A stretch of DNA of 64,000 nt from contig JAFXNQ010000045.1 of assembly GCA_017529425.1 (NCBI GenBank), positions 1 through 64,000 of the forward strand. Direction: 5' to 3'. This document shows positions 42,475 to 49,310 of this stretch, one piece after another (the stretch's first letter is position 1; every line of letters begins with the position of its first letter). The stretch comes from Bacteroidales bacterium. GTDB lineage: Bacteria; Bacteroidota; Bacteroidia; Bacteroidales; UBA932. The position numbers and the translations under genes were made by a program. The notes beneath the pieces are model-generated. The model was not told where the DNA came from. It worked only from the letters and a program-made list of their open reading frames with translations, and did no database searches.

Positions 42475-43091
42475 TGAAGATCTCCAAAGGGACCCGCCTG
42501 ACGATTTTTGTGGTCGCCCTGTTAGTGATTGACCAGGTCATCAAGATTCTGGTCAAGTCTAACATGACTCTGGGGCAGAGTATCCCTGTGTTTGGCAACT
42601 GGTTCCGGATCCATTTCATAGAGAACATGGGGATGGCGTTCGGAATGTCTTTTGGCGGAGGTATCGGCAAGTTGCTGCTCACCCTGTTCAGGATAATCCT
42701 TGGGACCGCCATAATTTTCTACATCCGCGCACTGCTTAAGAAGCCCGAAACTCCCACCGGAGTGTTGTATGGCCTTGCTGCAATCATGTGCGGTGCATTT
42801 GGCAATATCATAGATTCTCTCTTCTACGGCCTGATTTTCTCCGAGAGTACATATACCCAGGTTGCAACCATGTTCCCGGAGGGGGGCGGCTATGCAGGGT
42901 TGTTTTTCGGCAAGGTTGTAGATATGTTTTATTTCCCGATTATAGACACCACATTCCCGGATTGGATGCCCCTCATAGGTGGTAAACCTTTCCGCTTCTT
43001 TGATGCAATCTTCAATTTTGCCGATTCATGCATTACGGTGGGTGCATTCTACCTGCTGATATTCCAGTGGAAGTATTTCAGCAAGAAATAA
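42474..43091 (+). CDS. lspA: Lipoprotein signal peptidase II
   Basis: A 205-residue inner-membrane aspartyl peptidase with four helices. The conserved Asn in FIENMGMAFG, the first catalytic Asp in GNIIDSLFYG and the second in FNFADSCITVG are all visible. An extra periplasmic loop between the last two helices makes it longer than E. coli LspA (about 165), as is usual in Bacteroidetes. It cleaves lipoprotein signal peptides at the lipobox; several lipoproteins in this window would be substrates. Confidence 0.94.
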   Translation: MKISKGTRLTIFVVALLVIDQVIKILVKSNMTLGQSIPVFGNWFRIHFIENMGMAFGMSFGGGIGKLLLTLFRIILGTAIIFYIRALLKKPETPTGVLYGLAAIMCGAFGNIIDSLFYGLIFSESTYTQVATMFPEGGGYAGLFFGKVVDMFYFPIIDTTFPDWMPLIGGKPFRFFDAIFNFADSCITVGAFYLLIFQWKYFSKK

Positions 43092-43119
43092 CTCTATAGA
43101 CAAGCACCTGCCAGGAGTC

Positions 43120-43662
43120 ATGGATAAGAACCGCATCTCCCGCATCCAGAATATGGAAGAAATCTACGACCGCGTCCGGAAGGACATTGCAACTCTGAAG
43201 GAGTATGAGGAGAGTGGCTTGTGGCTCCAAGATTATGAGGCAGATGAGATGGGAGAGCTTCCGCGTGACCTCAAGCGCGGCGTACTGTCGCAGGACGGTC
43301 TGGATGAGGTGTTTGAGGAATCGAAAGAACTCACGTCTCTATCTCGCAGATACCCCGTCATAACCCTATGTGGCAGTACGCGTTTCAAGGAGCAGTTCAT
43401 GGAAGTGCAGAAGCGCCTGACTCTTGAGGGCAACATTGTCATCAGCGTTGGCCTTTTCGGTCACAGCGGTGATGACGAGGTGTGGACTGAGGGTACAAAA
43501 GAGATGCTGGATGATATGCACAAACGCAAGATTGATATGGCCGATTCGATATTTGTTATTGATGTGGATGGCTATATCGGCAGTAGTACCCGTTCTGAAA
43601 TTGAGTATGCCAAATCTAAGGGCAAGGGGATAAAGTATTACAGCGTAGATATGGTAATTTAG
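43120..43662 (+). CDS. DUF4298 fused to a nucleoside 2-deoxyribosyltransferase-like domain
   Basis: A 180-residue protein with two parts. Residues about 5-72 match DUF4298 (RIQNMEEIYDRV, then GELPRDLKRGVLSQDGL). Residues about 78-178 form a Rossmann-like deoxyribosyltransferase/TIR-related fold beginning VITLCGSTRF. It contains FVIDVDGYIGSSTRSEIEYAKSKGK, where GSSTRSEIE is the conserved substrate-site segment. Free-standing relatives of the second domain are often near mobile or phage genes. It starts 28 bases after lspA with a good AGGAG site. The activity is unproven; it may act on nucleosides or nucleotides. Confidence 0.8.
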   Translation: MDKNRISRIQNMEEIYDRVRKDIATLKEYEESGLWLQDYEADEMGELPRDLKRGVLSQDGLDEVFEESKELTSLSRRYPVITLCGSTRFKEQFMEVQKRLTLEGNIVISVGLFGHSGDDEVWTEGTKEMLDDMHKRKIDMADSIFVIDVDGYIGSSTRSEIEYAKSKGKGIKYYSVDMVI

Positions 43663-43742
43663 GGATTGTGCTCGGCAGCAGAGCTGCCTGTGCATTCCCT
43701 GACGGGATTGTGCTCGGCGCTGGCGCGCCTGCGCATTCCCTG
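43662..43742 (+). repeat. Two 39-40 base direct repeats with covarying hairpins
   Basis: Units 43662-43701 and 43704-43742 share GGGATTGTGCTCGGC at the left and GCCTG(T/C)GCATTCCCTG at the right. The centres differ but each forms a hairpin: GGCAGC-AGA-GCTGCC in the first and GGCGC-TGGC-GCGCC in the second. Changed sequence with kept pairing argues for selection on the fold. The first unit begins at the stop codon of the upstream gene. Confidence 0.65.
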
Positions 43743-43784
43743 TCTCCTCGCCGGAGGGGTCCTTGCAAAGAATGGGCGATGGAA

Positions 43785-43812
43785 GCCACGAGCATAGCTC
43801 GTGGCGTTTTTT
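43785..43812 (+). terminator. Strong intrinsic terminator of the ileS-lspA operon
   Basis: GCCACGAGC and GCTCGTGGC form a perfect 9-bp stem with a 3-base loop, followed by GTTTTTT. Confidence 0.9.
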
Positions 43813-43865
43813 CTGTGTGCGGCTGCCACTCGGAAAGCTAGCTTTCCAGATGGCAGCCATTCACA

Positions 43866-43890
43866 GAAAAAGCCGGCTTGCGCCGGCTTC
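43866..43890 (-). terminator. Terminator of tRNA-Ser
   Basis: On the minus strand AAGCCGGC-GCAA-GCCGGCTT forms an 8-bp stem followed by TTTCTG, 16 bases after the tRNA end. Confidence 0.8.
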
Positions 43891-43905
43891 CATCTATTTC
43901 TTTGC

Positions 43906-43989
43906 GGAGAGGGAGGGATTCGAACCCCCGGAACGTCGCCGTTCAACAGTTTTCAAGACTGCCGTAATCGACCACTCTACCACCTCTCC
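43906..43989 (-). tRNA. tRNA-Ser (anticodon TGA)
   Basis: An 84-base class II tRNA. The acceptor arms GGAGAGG and CCTCTCC pair fully, the D arm contains TGGTAGAGTGG, the anticodon loop is CTTGAAA giving TGA, and there is a long variable arm as expected for Ser. The T arm contains GGGTTCGAATCCC. The discriminator is G and CCA is not encoded. Confidence 0.95.
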
Positions 43990-44049
43990 TTATCCGTTTA
44001 TCCAACGGGACTGCAAATATAAGAAATAATTTTATATGCAATAAATAAG

Positions 44050-45975
44050 TTAGTCTGTTGTAATAAGGTAAGACCTCAGGAGTTCAATCTCTTCTTCGCT
44101 CAGGGGGTCTATAGTGCTGTTATTGTAGCGCGTCTTTGCCCAGGCTTTGATCTGCTCGTTTATGGTTCCGTTTGGTGCAAAGGTTCTCAGGTATTTGACC
44201 AGCGGAGGGTAGTACCATCCGGCTGAACCGTCTCGTTTTCTGGTGGAGCCGGAATAATAGGTGACCTCGTAATCCTTGCACAGGTCAACCTCAGAGACGC
44301 CTAAGAGTGCCTCTATCAGGAAGGCAAGCGTGCCGGTGCGGTCTGAGCCGCCGTGGCAGTGGAAATATACCGCCTTGCCCTCCCCAAGCCAGCCGATTAT
44401 TCTCCGGATGGCATATTGGTACTGGTCTGAAGAGGTGCCGTCGGATATCTTGATACTGCTGTCGTATTGATTGGGACCATAAACAAGGTAGTGCCATAGC
44501 TTGAAGTTGTAATAGTCTATGGGATCGCTCCCTGCCCAGGGGTTTTTCTCTCCGCTGCCGCCCTGGCTTCCGGGGGGCAGGCCACGAAGATCAAGGTCCA
44601 CGCTAATGTGAAGTTTGTTGAAGAGATAGTCTTTTGCGGTGGCATTATAACTTCTCTGGATATCGTCCAGTCGGGATCCGCGGTACAGTTTGCCGTATGC
44701 TATATGACCGCCGTCGGCATTCCATCCTCCCAGGTCGCGCATATTGCGCACATAGCTGTAATTATAGGGGACGTAAATGGTTCGTAAAGGTCCGACAGGG
44801 GTGATGCACGCCGCTTTAAGCACATTGCCGTTATTCCCTGTTACTTTGTAATAATACTTTTTGCCGGGGATAAGGTTGTAAACGGAAACGGGGGAGGTTG
44901 TCCCTGATACGTCGATAGGGTCGGAGAAATCGGGAGAAGCGGATAATAATATCTGGGATGCGTTGCCGCCTGTCCAGGTCAGTTTAACGGGTTCGGGCTT
45001 GTCGGAACCGGAGAAATTGGCTACCCGGGAAAAGGTATACTCGGTATCGTTCTGATATTCTTGAGTAACTGAGTCACTCTCCAGAAAACTCCTGACGCCC
45101 GCATTTTCTATATCACAGGTTTCATCATATACATAGTCTATTGCATTCTGGCTCCACTGGAACCTGGCCCTGTTGACGGTCATTGAGGTCAGGACGGTGC
45201 GGGTATTGCCGTCGCTGAAATCTACTGTAAAGCCGTTTGTGAACTCGACAGGGAGGGTCACAAAGAAGTAATCCACTCCGGTCTGGAAACCGTCCTGGCA
45301 GGTGATGGTTATTTCGCTGGAGCCCTCGAGAATGTTGCTGACTTGCGGATGGCCGTCGGAATCGATGATTATCTGGACCTTGCCGGCAATCACTTCGTTA
45401 TTGTTGCCTCTCAGTGTGACGCTGGTTATGCCTGAGTGGCTCACATTGAATTTGATGCCGCCGCACAGATGATAGAAGGTCATTGTGAGGTTGTCGGAAC
45501 AGCTTACGGATATGAACTGCCCGTCGGCAAAACTCCCTGCGGCAGCGACTTGCAACGAGGGGACTGTGGCTGTCAGATATGTGCCATCAAAGCTGTTTTC
45601 TTCGCTATATGGATACAATGCGTAGAATTTGCCGCAGTCGGGGGCGTCAAGGGCTGCAACGGGGGCCTGGCCCACGAACTGCGCCTGGGTGGCGGGTTCG
45701 GTGTTGGTTGAGGTCATCTTCCAGGCGCTCGCTCCCCGGAAAACGCTTATTTCATCGTTTGCAGACCAAAAGAATGTTCCGGAAGCATCGCGGCTGCTCT
45801 TGGTGAAAACATCTCCAGAAGATGCAGACAGTGTTATCTCTCTGAACTCAACTGATTCAGGAATCGCGGAAGGGTCTGGTTCTATGACGTCAATACTGTC
45901 CGGGACATCGGTGCGTGAGCAGGCCACGAACAGTACCGCTGCCATTAAGGCATATATCAGATTATTCTTTTTCAT
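44050..45975 (-). CDS. Lipoprotein: fimbrillin-like domain plus tyrosine phosphatase
   Basis: A 641-residue predicted lipoprotein (lipobox AAVLFVAC, Cys19). Residues about 45-300 resemble Bacteroidetes fimbrillin/Mfa-like proteins: TKSSRDASGTFFWSANDEISVF, then a beta-rich region. A fibronectin-III-like module (about 325-405) follows. The C-terminal domain (about 410-641) is a tyrosine/dual-specificity phosphatase with the P-loop HCHGGSDRTGT, in which Cys and Arg have the Cx5R spacing and a WNADGGHIAYGKLYRGSRL lead-in. All catalytic residues are present. It would be a surface or periplasmic phosphatase on an adhesin-like stalk. ATG 45975 is favoured because a signal peptide follows directly. 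Confidence 0.82.
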   Translation of the reverse strand: MKKNNLIYALMAAVLFVACSRTDVPDSIDVIEPDPSAIPESVEFREITLSASSGDVFTKSSRDASGTFFWSANDEISVFRGASAWKMTSTNTEPATQAQFVGQAPVAALDAPDCGKFYALYPYSEENSFDGTYLTATVPSLQVAAAGSFADGQFISVSCSDNLTMTFYHLCGGIKFNVSHSGITSVTLRGNNNEVIAGKVQIIIDSDGHPQVSNILEGSSEITITCQDGFQTGVDYFFVTLPVEFTNGFTVDFSDGNTRTVLTSMTVNRARFQWSQNAIDYVYDETCDIENAGVRSFLESDSVTQEYQNDTEYTFSRVANFSGSDKPEPVKLTWTGGNASQILLSASPDFSDPIDVSGTTSPVSVYNLIPGKKYYYKVTGNNGNVLKAACITPVGPLRTIYVPYNYSYVRNMRDLGGWNADGGHIAYGKLYRGSRLDDIQRSYNATAKDYLFNKLHISVDLDLRGLPPGSQGGSGEKNPWAGSDPIDYYNFKLWHYLVYGPNQYDSSIKISDGTSSDQYQYAIRRIIGWLGEGKAVYFHCHGGSDRTGTLAFLIEALLGVSEVDLCKDYEVTYYSGSTRKRDGSAGWYYPPLVKYLRTFAPNGTINEQIKAWAKTRYNNSTIDPLSEEEIELLRSYLITTD

Positions 45976-45998
45976 CGCTGGGAAAGAGTGCTTATAAA

Positions 45999-46006
45999 CA
46001 AAAATA
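45999..46006 (-). promoter_or_regulatory. -7 element of the phosphatase lipoprotein gene
   Basis: TATTTTTG on the minus strand, 24 bases upstream of ATG 45975. It lies only 16 bases from the divergent -7 element of the hydrolase gene. Confidence 0.55.
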
Positions 46007-46022
46007 ATCAAAAAAAACCTGA

Positions 46023-46030
46023 TATCTTTG
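46023..46030 (+). promoter_or_regulatory. -7 element of the SGNH hydrolase gene
   Basis: TATCTTTG, 16 bases upstream of ATG 46046. Confidence 0.6.
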
Positions 46031-46045
46031 CAAAAAGCAAGAATT

Positions 46046-46840
46046 ATGAAAAAACTGATCATTGCCCTTTTTATACTTGTATCCTTCACCTCGCAGGCAC
46101 AAGAGATCAACCCTATCGCCACTATTTCTCAACAGCCCGGATGGTGCACCATAATTCACCGCTGGGGATTCATCGGGGATTCGCTGTGCAGCGGCGAGTT
46201 TGAATACTCCAGGGAGGATGGCTCCACTGTATGGCACGATGTGTATGAGTATTCCTGGGGTCAGCGTATAGTGGCCGCAGTTGGCGGGGCCGTTGGATTT
46301 AACTTCTCGCAGGGCGGAGAGACAGCAAAGGGCTGGATCGAGAATTTCTGGGATTATCCGCTTAACCGCAATGCCGACATCAGCGCCAAGGCGCACCCTT
46401 GTCAGGCATACATTATTGCGCTGGGGTGTAACGACCGGAACGGGTTCGCGCCCGGGGATGCACATAAAGACATTAATCTTGAGGATTATACAAAGAACGC
46501 AGAGACCTTTATTGGCTATTATGGCGGCATTATACAGCGCGTCAAGACCCTGCAGCCGCGGGCCCGCTTCTTTGTGGTAACGCTGCCCACCCTTTATGGA
46601 AAGGAGGAGTTCAGCGCTGAGATCCGCAAGATGCCCGAGATTTTTGACAATGTATATCTGATTGACCTGGAGAAGTATGGGCAGGATTTTAACGATCCGC
46701 AACTGAAAGAGCGTTATTTTGAAAAAGGACACATGAACGCCGCAGGCTATCAAATGATGGCCTGGACATTCATGACCTATATCAACTGGATTATCGAGAA
46801 TAATCTATCCGATTTCTCAGATATCAGTCTTGTGAAGTAG
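46046..46840 (+). CDS. Secreted SGNH/GDSL-like hydrolase
   Basis: A 264-residue protein with a signal peptide (MKKLIIALFILVSFTSQAQ). Block I reads GFIGDSLCSGEF with the nucleophile Ser, block III is ALGCNDRNG with the oxyanion Asn, and block V is KGHMNAAGYQMMAW with the catalytic His. The Asp usually three residues before the His is absent (EKGH), so a Glu may replace it or a dyad may be used. The likely substrate is an ester, such as an acetylated or acylated glycan. It shares a divergent promoter region with the phosphatase lipoprotein. Its 3' end overlaps the convergent MarR gene by 24 bases. Confidence 0.85.
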   Translation: MKKLIIALFILVSFTSQAQEINPIATISQQPGWCTIIHRWGFIGDSLCSGEFEYSREDGSTVWHDVYEYSWGQRIVAAVGGAVGFNFSQGGETAKGWIENFWDYPLNRNADISAKAHPCQAYIIALGCNDRNGFAPGDAHKDINLEDYTKNAETFIGYYGGIIQRVKTLQPRARFFVVTLPTLYGKEEFSAEIRKMPEIFDNVYLIDLEKYGQDFNDPQLKERYFEKGHMNAAGYQMMAWTFMTYINWIIENNLSDFSDISLVK

Positions 46841-47269
46841 GCGGTTTATGATGTCGTCCAGCATACGGAAGAGGTCCGGAGCGGTATCGGGCGTAACGCT
46901 GTCGCACATCACGGCTTCACCCATGGAGAACGGTACATCGGCGAGCTTTTCCTGCAGTTTCTTCCCCTTACTGGTAAGGGAAACGATTATCTGACGTGCA
47001 TCTTTCTCCCCTTTAGTGCGGGTCAGGATCCCTTCCTTCTCCATCCGCTGGAGCAGGGGAGTGACCGTGTTTGTCTCCAGGAGCAGACGTTTGGCAATGT
47101 CGTTTACCGGCTGGGCATCCTTCTCCCAGAGTACCAGCAGCACCAGATACTGAGGATAAGTCAACCCCTGCTTTGTAAGCAGGGGATGGTAAGCCTGCGT
47201 GATAAGACGTGAAGCGGAGTAAAGCCGGAAGCAGAGCTGGTTTTCCAGTTTGAATTCTTCCTTTACCAT
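46817..47269 (-). CDS. MarR-family regulator, OhrR-like
   Basis: A 150-residue winged-helix protein. The start ENQLCFRLYSASRLITQAYHPLL, with Cys13, and LTYPQYLVLLVLWE are the OhrR signature. In OhrR the N-terminal Cys senses organic hydroperoxides. The wing and recognition helix (ETNTVTPLLQRMEKEGILTR) are intact. It is the third gene of a ferritin-GPx-regulator operon, which implies autoregulation and control of peroxide defence. Its ATG overlaps the GPx stop by one base. Confidence 0.85.
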   Translation of the reverse strand: MVKEEFKLENQLCFRLYSASRLITQAYHPLLTKQGLTYPQYLVLLVLWEKDAQPVNDIAKRLLLETNTVTPLLQRMEKEGILTRTKGEKDARQIIVSLTSKGKKLQEKLADVPFSMGEAVMCDSVTPDTAPDLFRMLDDIINRLLHKTDI

Positions 47270-47886
47270 TAGAGCATTGCTTTGATGTCCTTCTCGATAT
47301 CCTCCGGCTTGGTGGTGGGGGCATAGCGCTTGATGACTGTGCTGTCGCGGTTCACGTGGAATTTTGTGAAGTTCCAGCGGATGTCACTCTCCTTGCTCAT
47401 ACTTTTGCTCAAGCCCTTGAGCATTTTTGCAGCGGCTTTGGCTTTGAACCCTTTATATTCTTCTGTGGGAGCCTGTGCCTTGAGATACTCAAAGATGGGC
47501 TCTGCATTTTCGCCGTTCACATCGGTCTTGGCCATCAGCGGGAAGGTGACTCCATGGTTCAGGCGGCAGAACTCGGCAATCTCCTCGTTGCTACCGGGCT
47601 CCTGGCCGGCGAATTGGTCGCAGGGGAAACCGGTAATTACCAGTCCCTGGTCTTTATACTTCTGATAGAGTGCCTCCAGGCCGTCATACTGCGGGGTAAA
47701 ACCGCATTTGGAAGCGGTGTTGACAATCATCAGAACCTTGCCTTCAAACTGGGCGAAGTCCACTTCTGCACCTTTATTACTGGTAGTCTTGAAATCGTAA
47801 ATCTTTGCCATATTCTTGCTGTTTTGAGCAACTGCCGGCAGTACAATAATCGCTGCCAGCAGTGCAGTAAGTATTCTAAATTTCAT
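47269..47886 (-). CDS. Exported glutathione peroxidase-family protein
   Basis: A 205-residue protein with a signal peptide (MKFRILTALLAAIIVLPAVAQ). The active site NTASKCGFTPQY holds the peroxidatic Cys; GFPCDQFAGQEPGSNEEI supplies the Gln and a possible resolving Cys, and WNFTKFHV the Trp-Asn pair. Cys-type GPx proteins of this kind usually reduce hydroperoxides with thioredoxin. The signal peptide puts it in the periplasm. It lies one base after the ferritin-like gene. Confidence 0.92.
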   Translation of the reverse strand: MKFRILTALLAAIIVLPAVAQNSKNMAKIYDFKTTSNKGAEVDFAQFEGKVLMIVNTASKCGFTPQYDGLEALYQKYKDQGLVITGFPCDQFAGQEPGSNEEIAEFCRLNHGVTFPLMAKTDVNGENAEPIFEYLKAQAPTEEYKGFKAKAAAKMLKGLSKSMSKESDIRWNFTKFHVNRDSTVIKRYAPTTKPEDIEKDIKAML

Positions 47887-47887
47887 A

Positions 47888-48343
47888 TTAGAGCTGTTTT
47901 ACCAGCCAGTTCTGGTAGCCTACTTTCTCGATGAGGTCCAGCTGCTCCTCGTCCCAATAGAGATCCTCTTCCTCGTCCAGCAAATATGCTTTGGTAAGGT
48001 CGTAGGTTGTGGGATCTGTTGCAAGAGAGGGCATTGCCTTGTAGAGAATCTCTACGCCTTCTTTCTGCAGTTTGAGGTCAGCCTCGAGGTAAGCCTTGGG
48101 ATCTTCAATCAAAGTGGTCTGGTTGCATACTTTCACTTCAGGCACGCATCCGAGGTCAAGCAGGCGGTCGGTATATTTCTCGACCCAGCCCATCTCCTCA
48201 GTATAGTGGTCCAGGTACTTCTGGCCAAGCTTTGTGAAGCCCTGGCTCTTGAAGAGCTGCCCCTGCATCTTGTGTACAAATGCGCTGCCGGCAAGTTCGT
48301 TAACAATCATCTGAGAGAGTTGGATAGTAGTAGTAAAGTCCAT
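47888..48343 (-). CDS. Ferritin-like (bacterioferritin-type) protein
   Basis: A 151-residue four-helix protein. Iron-ligand candidates are the Glu of IVNELAGSAFVHKMQGQ, the EE in DHYTEEMGWVEKYTDRLL and the EEE cluster in YLLDEEEDLYWDEEQLDLI. The pattern with LLDLGCVPE is that of bacterioferritin rather than Dps. It would store or detoxify iron. It is the first gene of a stress operon, with dyads flanking the promoter. Confidence 0.8.
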   Translation of the reverse strand: MDFTTTIQLSQMIVNELAGSAFVHKMQGQLFKSQGFTKLGQKYLDHYTEEMGWVEKYTDRLLDLGCVPEVKVCNQTTLIEDPKAYLEADLKLQKEGVEILYKAMPSLATDPTTYDLTKAYLLDEEEDLYWDEEQLDLIEKVGYQNWLVKQL

Positions 48344-48371
48344 GATAAAAATATTTTTAGTTGTTAATTAT

Positions 48372-48383
48372 ATCGTTCACGAT
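48372..48383 (-). promoter_or_regulatory. Candidate operator 1 (ATCG-TTCA-CGAT)
   Basis: A perfect dyad with ATCG and CGAT half-sites, just downstream of the -7 box and covering the likely transcription start. It shares its half-sites with operator 2. Confidence 0.55.
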
Positions 48384-48384
48384 G

Positions 48385-48392
48385 CAAATATA
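48385..48392 (-). promoter_or_regulatory. -7 element of the ferritin-GPx-MarR operon
   Basis: TATATTTG on the minus strand, 41 bases upstream of ATG 48343. Confidence 0.6.
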
Positions 48393-48405
48393 GAACAATA
48401 ATTTT

Positions 48406-48421
48406 ATATCGCAAGCGATAT
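48406..48421 (-). promoter_or_regulatory. Candidate operator 2 (ATATCGCAAGCGATAT)
   Basis: A 16-bp dyad with 7-bp arms, in the -33 region. Its core ATCG-CAAG-CGAT repeats the half-sites of operator 1 at a centre-to-centre distance of 36 bases. The regulator at 46817-47269 is the obvious candidate to bind both. Confidence 0.6.
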
Positions 48422-48476
48422 TTACAAAAATTTACAAATAAGGCTAAAAATGGCTATAAGAGGGGTGCAGGAAGCG

Positions 48477-49310
48477 TCACTGAGCCTTTGTGACGATGGC
48501 GGTCATACCGGGCATGAGGTTGGGGTGGGGCTGTAGCGTTGCCTCCATGTGTACCATGCCATTCTTTTCCACCACCGGGCTGATGGCCGAGATATAGGCC
48601 TCGTGAGCTTCTGCCGGATATGCTACGCTGTAGACCAGAATCTTTGTGCCCGGTTCAAATTTGTGCAATTCGTTTTCCAGCACGTCAAAACAAACTTTCA
48701 GGTGTTCGGTGTCCACAATGTAGAACAGCGGGACTCCCGGAGTCGCTGCACTGTACAGGGTGGCGTCTATACGACTCACGGCACCTGTCAGAGGGGCAGT
48801 GATGGTGCAGTAGGTGAGCTCGTGTTCAAGCTGCTGGAGCGAAGCCTTTGCGGTGTTATAGCCGCTGTTTACCCTTGCCTGATCCCGCAGTTCCTGTGGA
48901 GCATTCTCCAGATCCTGGCGCTTGTAACCCTGCCCGATCAGGATGGACTGGTACTGATATTCTGCCTTCTCCAGCTCGGCCTTGTTGCGGTTGATCTTGT
49001 CCAGCAGCACGTCCCGGCTCAGACGGGCTACCACCTCTCCTTTACGCACGCGCTGGCCCAGCACAAGGTCAAAGCTGACAATCTGCTCTGCGATACGGCT
49101 GTACACCGGGACCTCCATTGTGGCCTGAATGGTCCCCTTGCTGGAGAAACCTTCAGTCTCTATGGAATGCTGCAGGTTCTGCGCCGGGGTAACTTCCGCC
49201 TGAGGGACGATTGCAGGCTGCGGCTCCGCCACCGGGGCAGAGTTGCGGCTCTGGCACGCGGTAAGCGCTATGGCGATGGCTATGGCTATGATGATGAAAG
49301 ACCTATTCAT
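48477..49310 (-). CDS. RND/HlyD-type adaptor lipoprotein of exporter B
   Basis: A 277-residue membrane fusion protein with a lipobox (IALTAC, Cys19). Lipoyl halves are EVPVYSRIAEQIVSFDLVLGQRVRKGEVV and later CTITAPLTGAVSRIDA, separated by a short helical hairpin. It lacks the long N-terminal helix of HlyD proteins and resembles RND-pump adaptors. It is the last gene of the NHLM-like operon, overlapping the TolC gene by eight bases, so it probably bridges the ABC pair or a second pump to TolC. Confidence 0.85.
   Translation of the reverse strand: MNRSFIIIAIAIAIALTACQSRNSAPVAEPQPAIVPQAEVTPAQNLQHSIETEGFSSKGTIQATMEVPVYSRIAEQIVSFDLVLGQRVRKGEVVARLSRDVLLDKINRNKAELEKAEYQYQSILIGQGYKRQDLENAPQELRDQARVNSGYNTAKASLQQLEHELTYCTITAPLTGAVSRIDATLYSAATPGVPLFYIVDTEHLKVCFDVLENELHKFEPGTKILVYSVAYPAEAHEAYISAISPVVEKNGMVHMEATLQPHPNLMPGMTAIVTKAQ

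Larger units (their letters stand above)
43778..43895. repeat. 118-bp element of nested inverted repeats
   Basis: The outer arms GATGGAAGCC (43778-43787) and GGCTTCCATC (43886-43895) enclose the plus-strand terminator and GGCTGCCA/TGGCAGCC (43821-43828/43851-43858). Also inside are a perfect 16-bp palindrome GGAAAGCTAGCTTTCC (43832-43847) and the minus-strand terminator. TTTTTCTGTG and CACAGAAAAA also pair. The symmetry goes well beyond what two terminators need. Confidence 0.6.

Noticed and set aside
43662-43742. A possible CRISPR array
   Set aside because: There are only two units, separated by two bases with no spacer, and no cas gene is present.
43659-43946. A 95-codon minus-strand frame with internal repeats
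   Set aside because: Its repeats are the translation of the 39-base DNA repeats and hairpins, not a protein.
43763-44029. An 88-codon plus-strand frame resembling a repeated 'EREGFEPPERRRSTVFKTAV' protein
   Set aside because: It is the antisense reading of tRNA-Ser plus the terminator repeats, a classic false gene.
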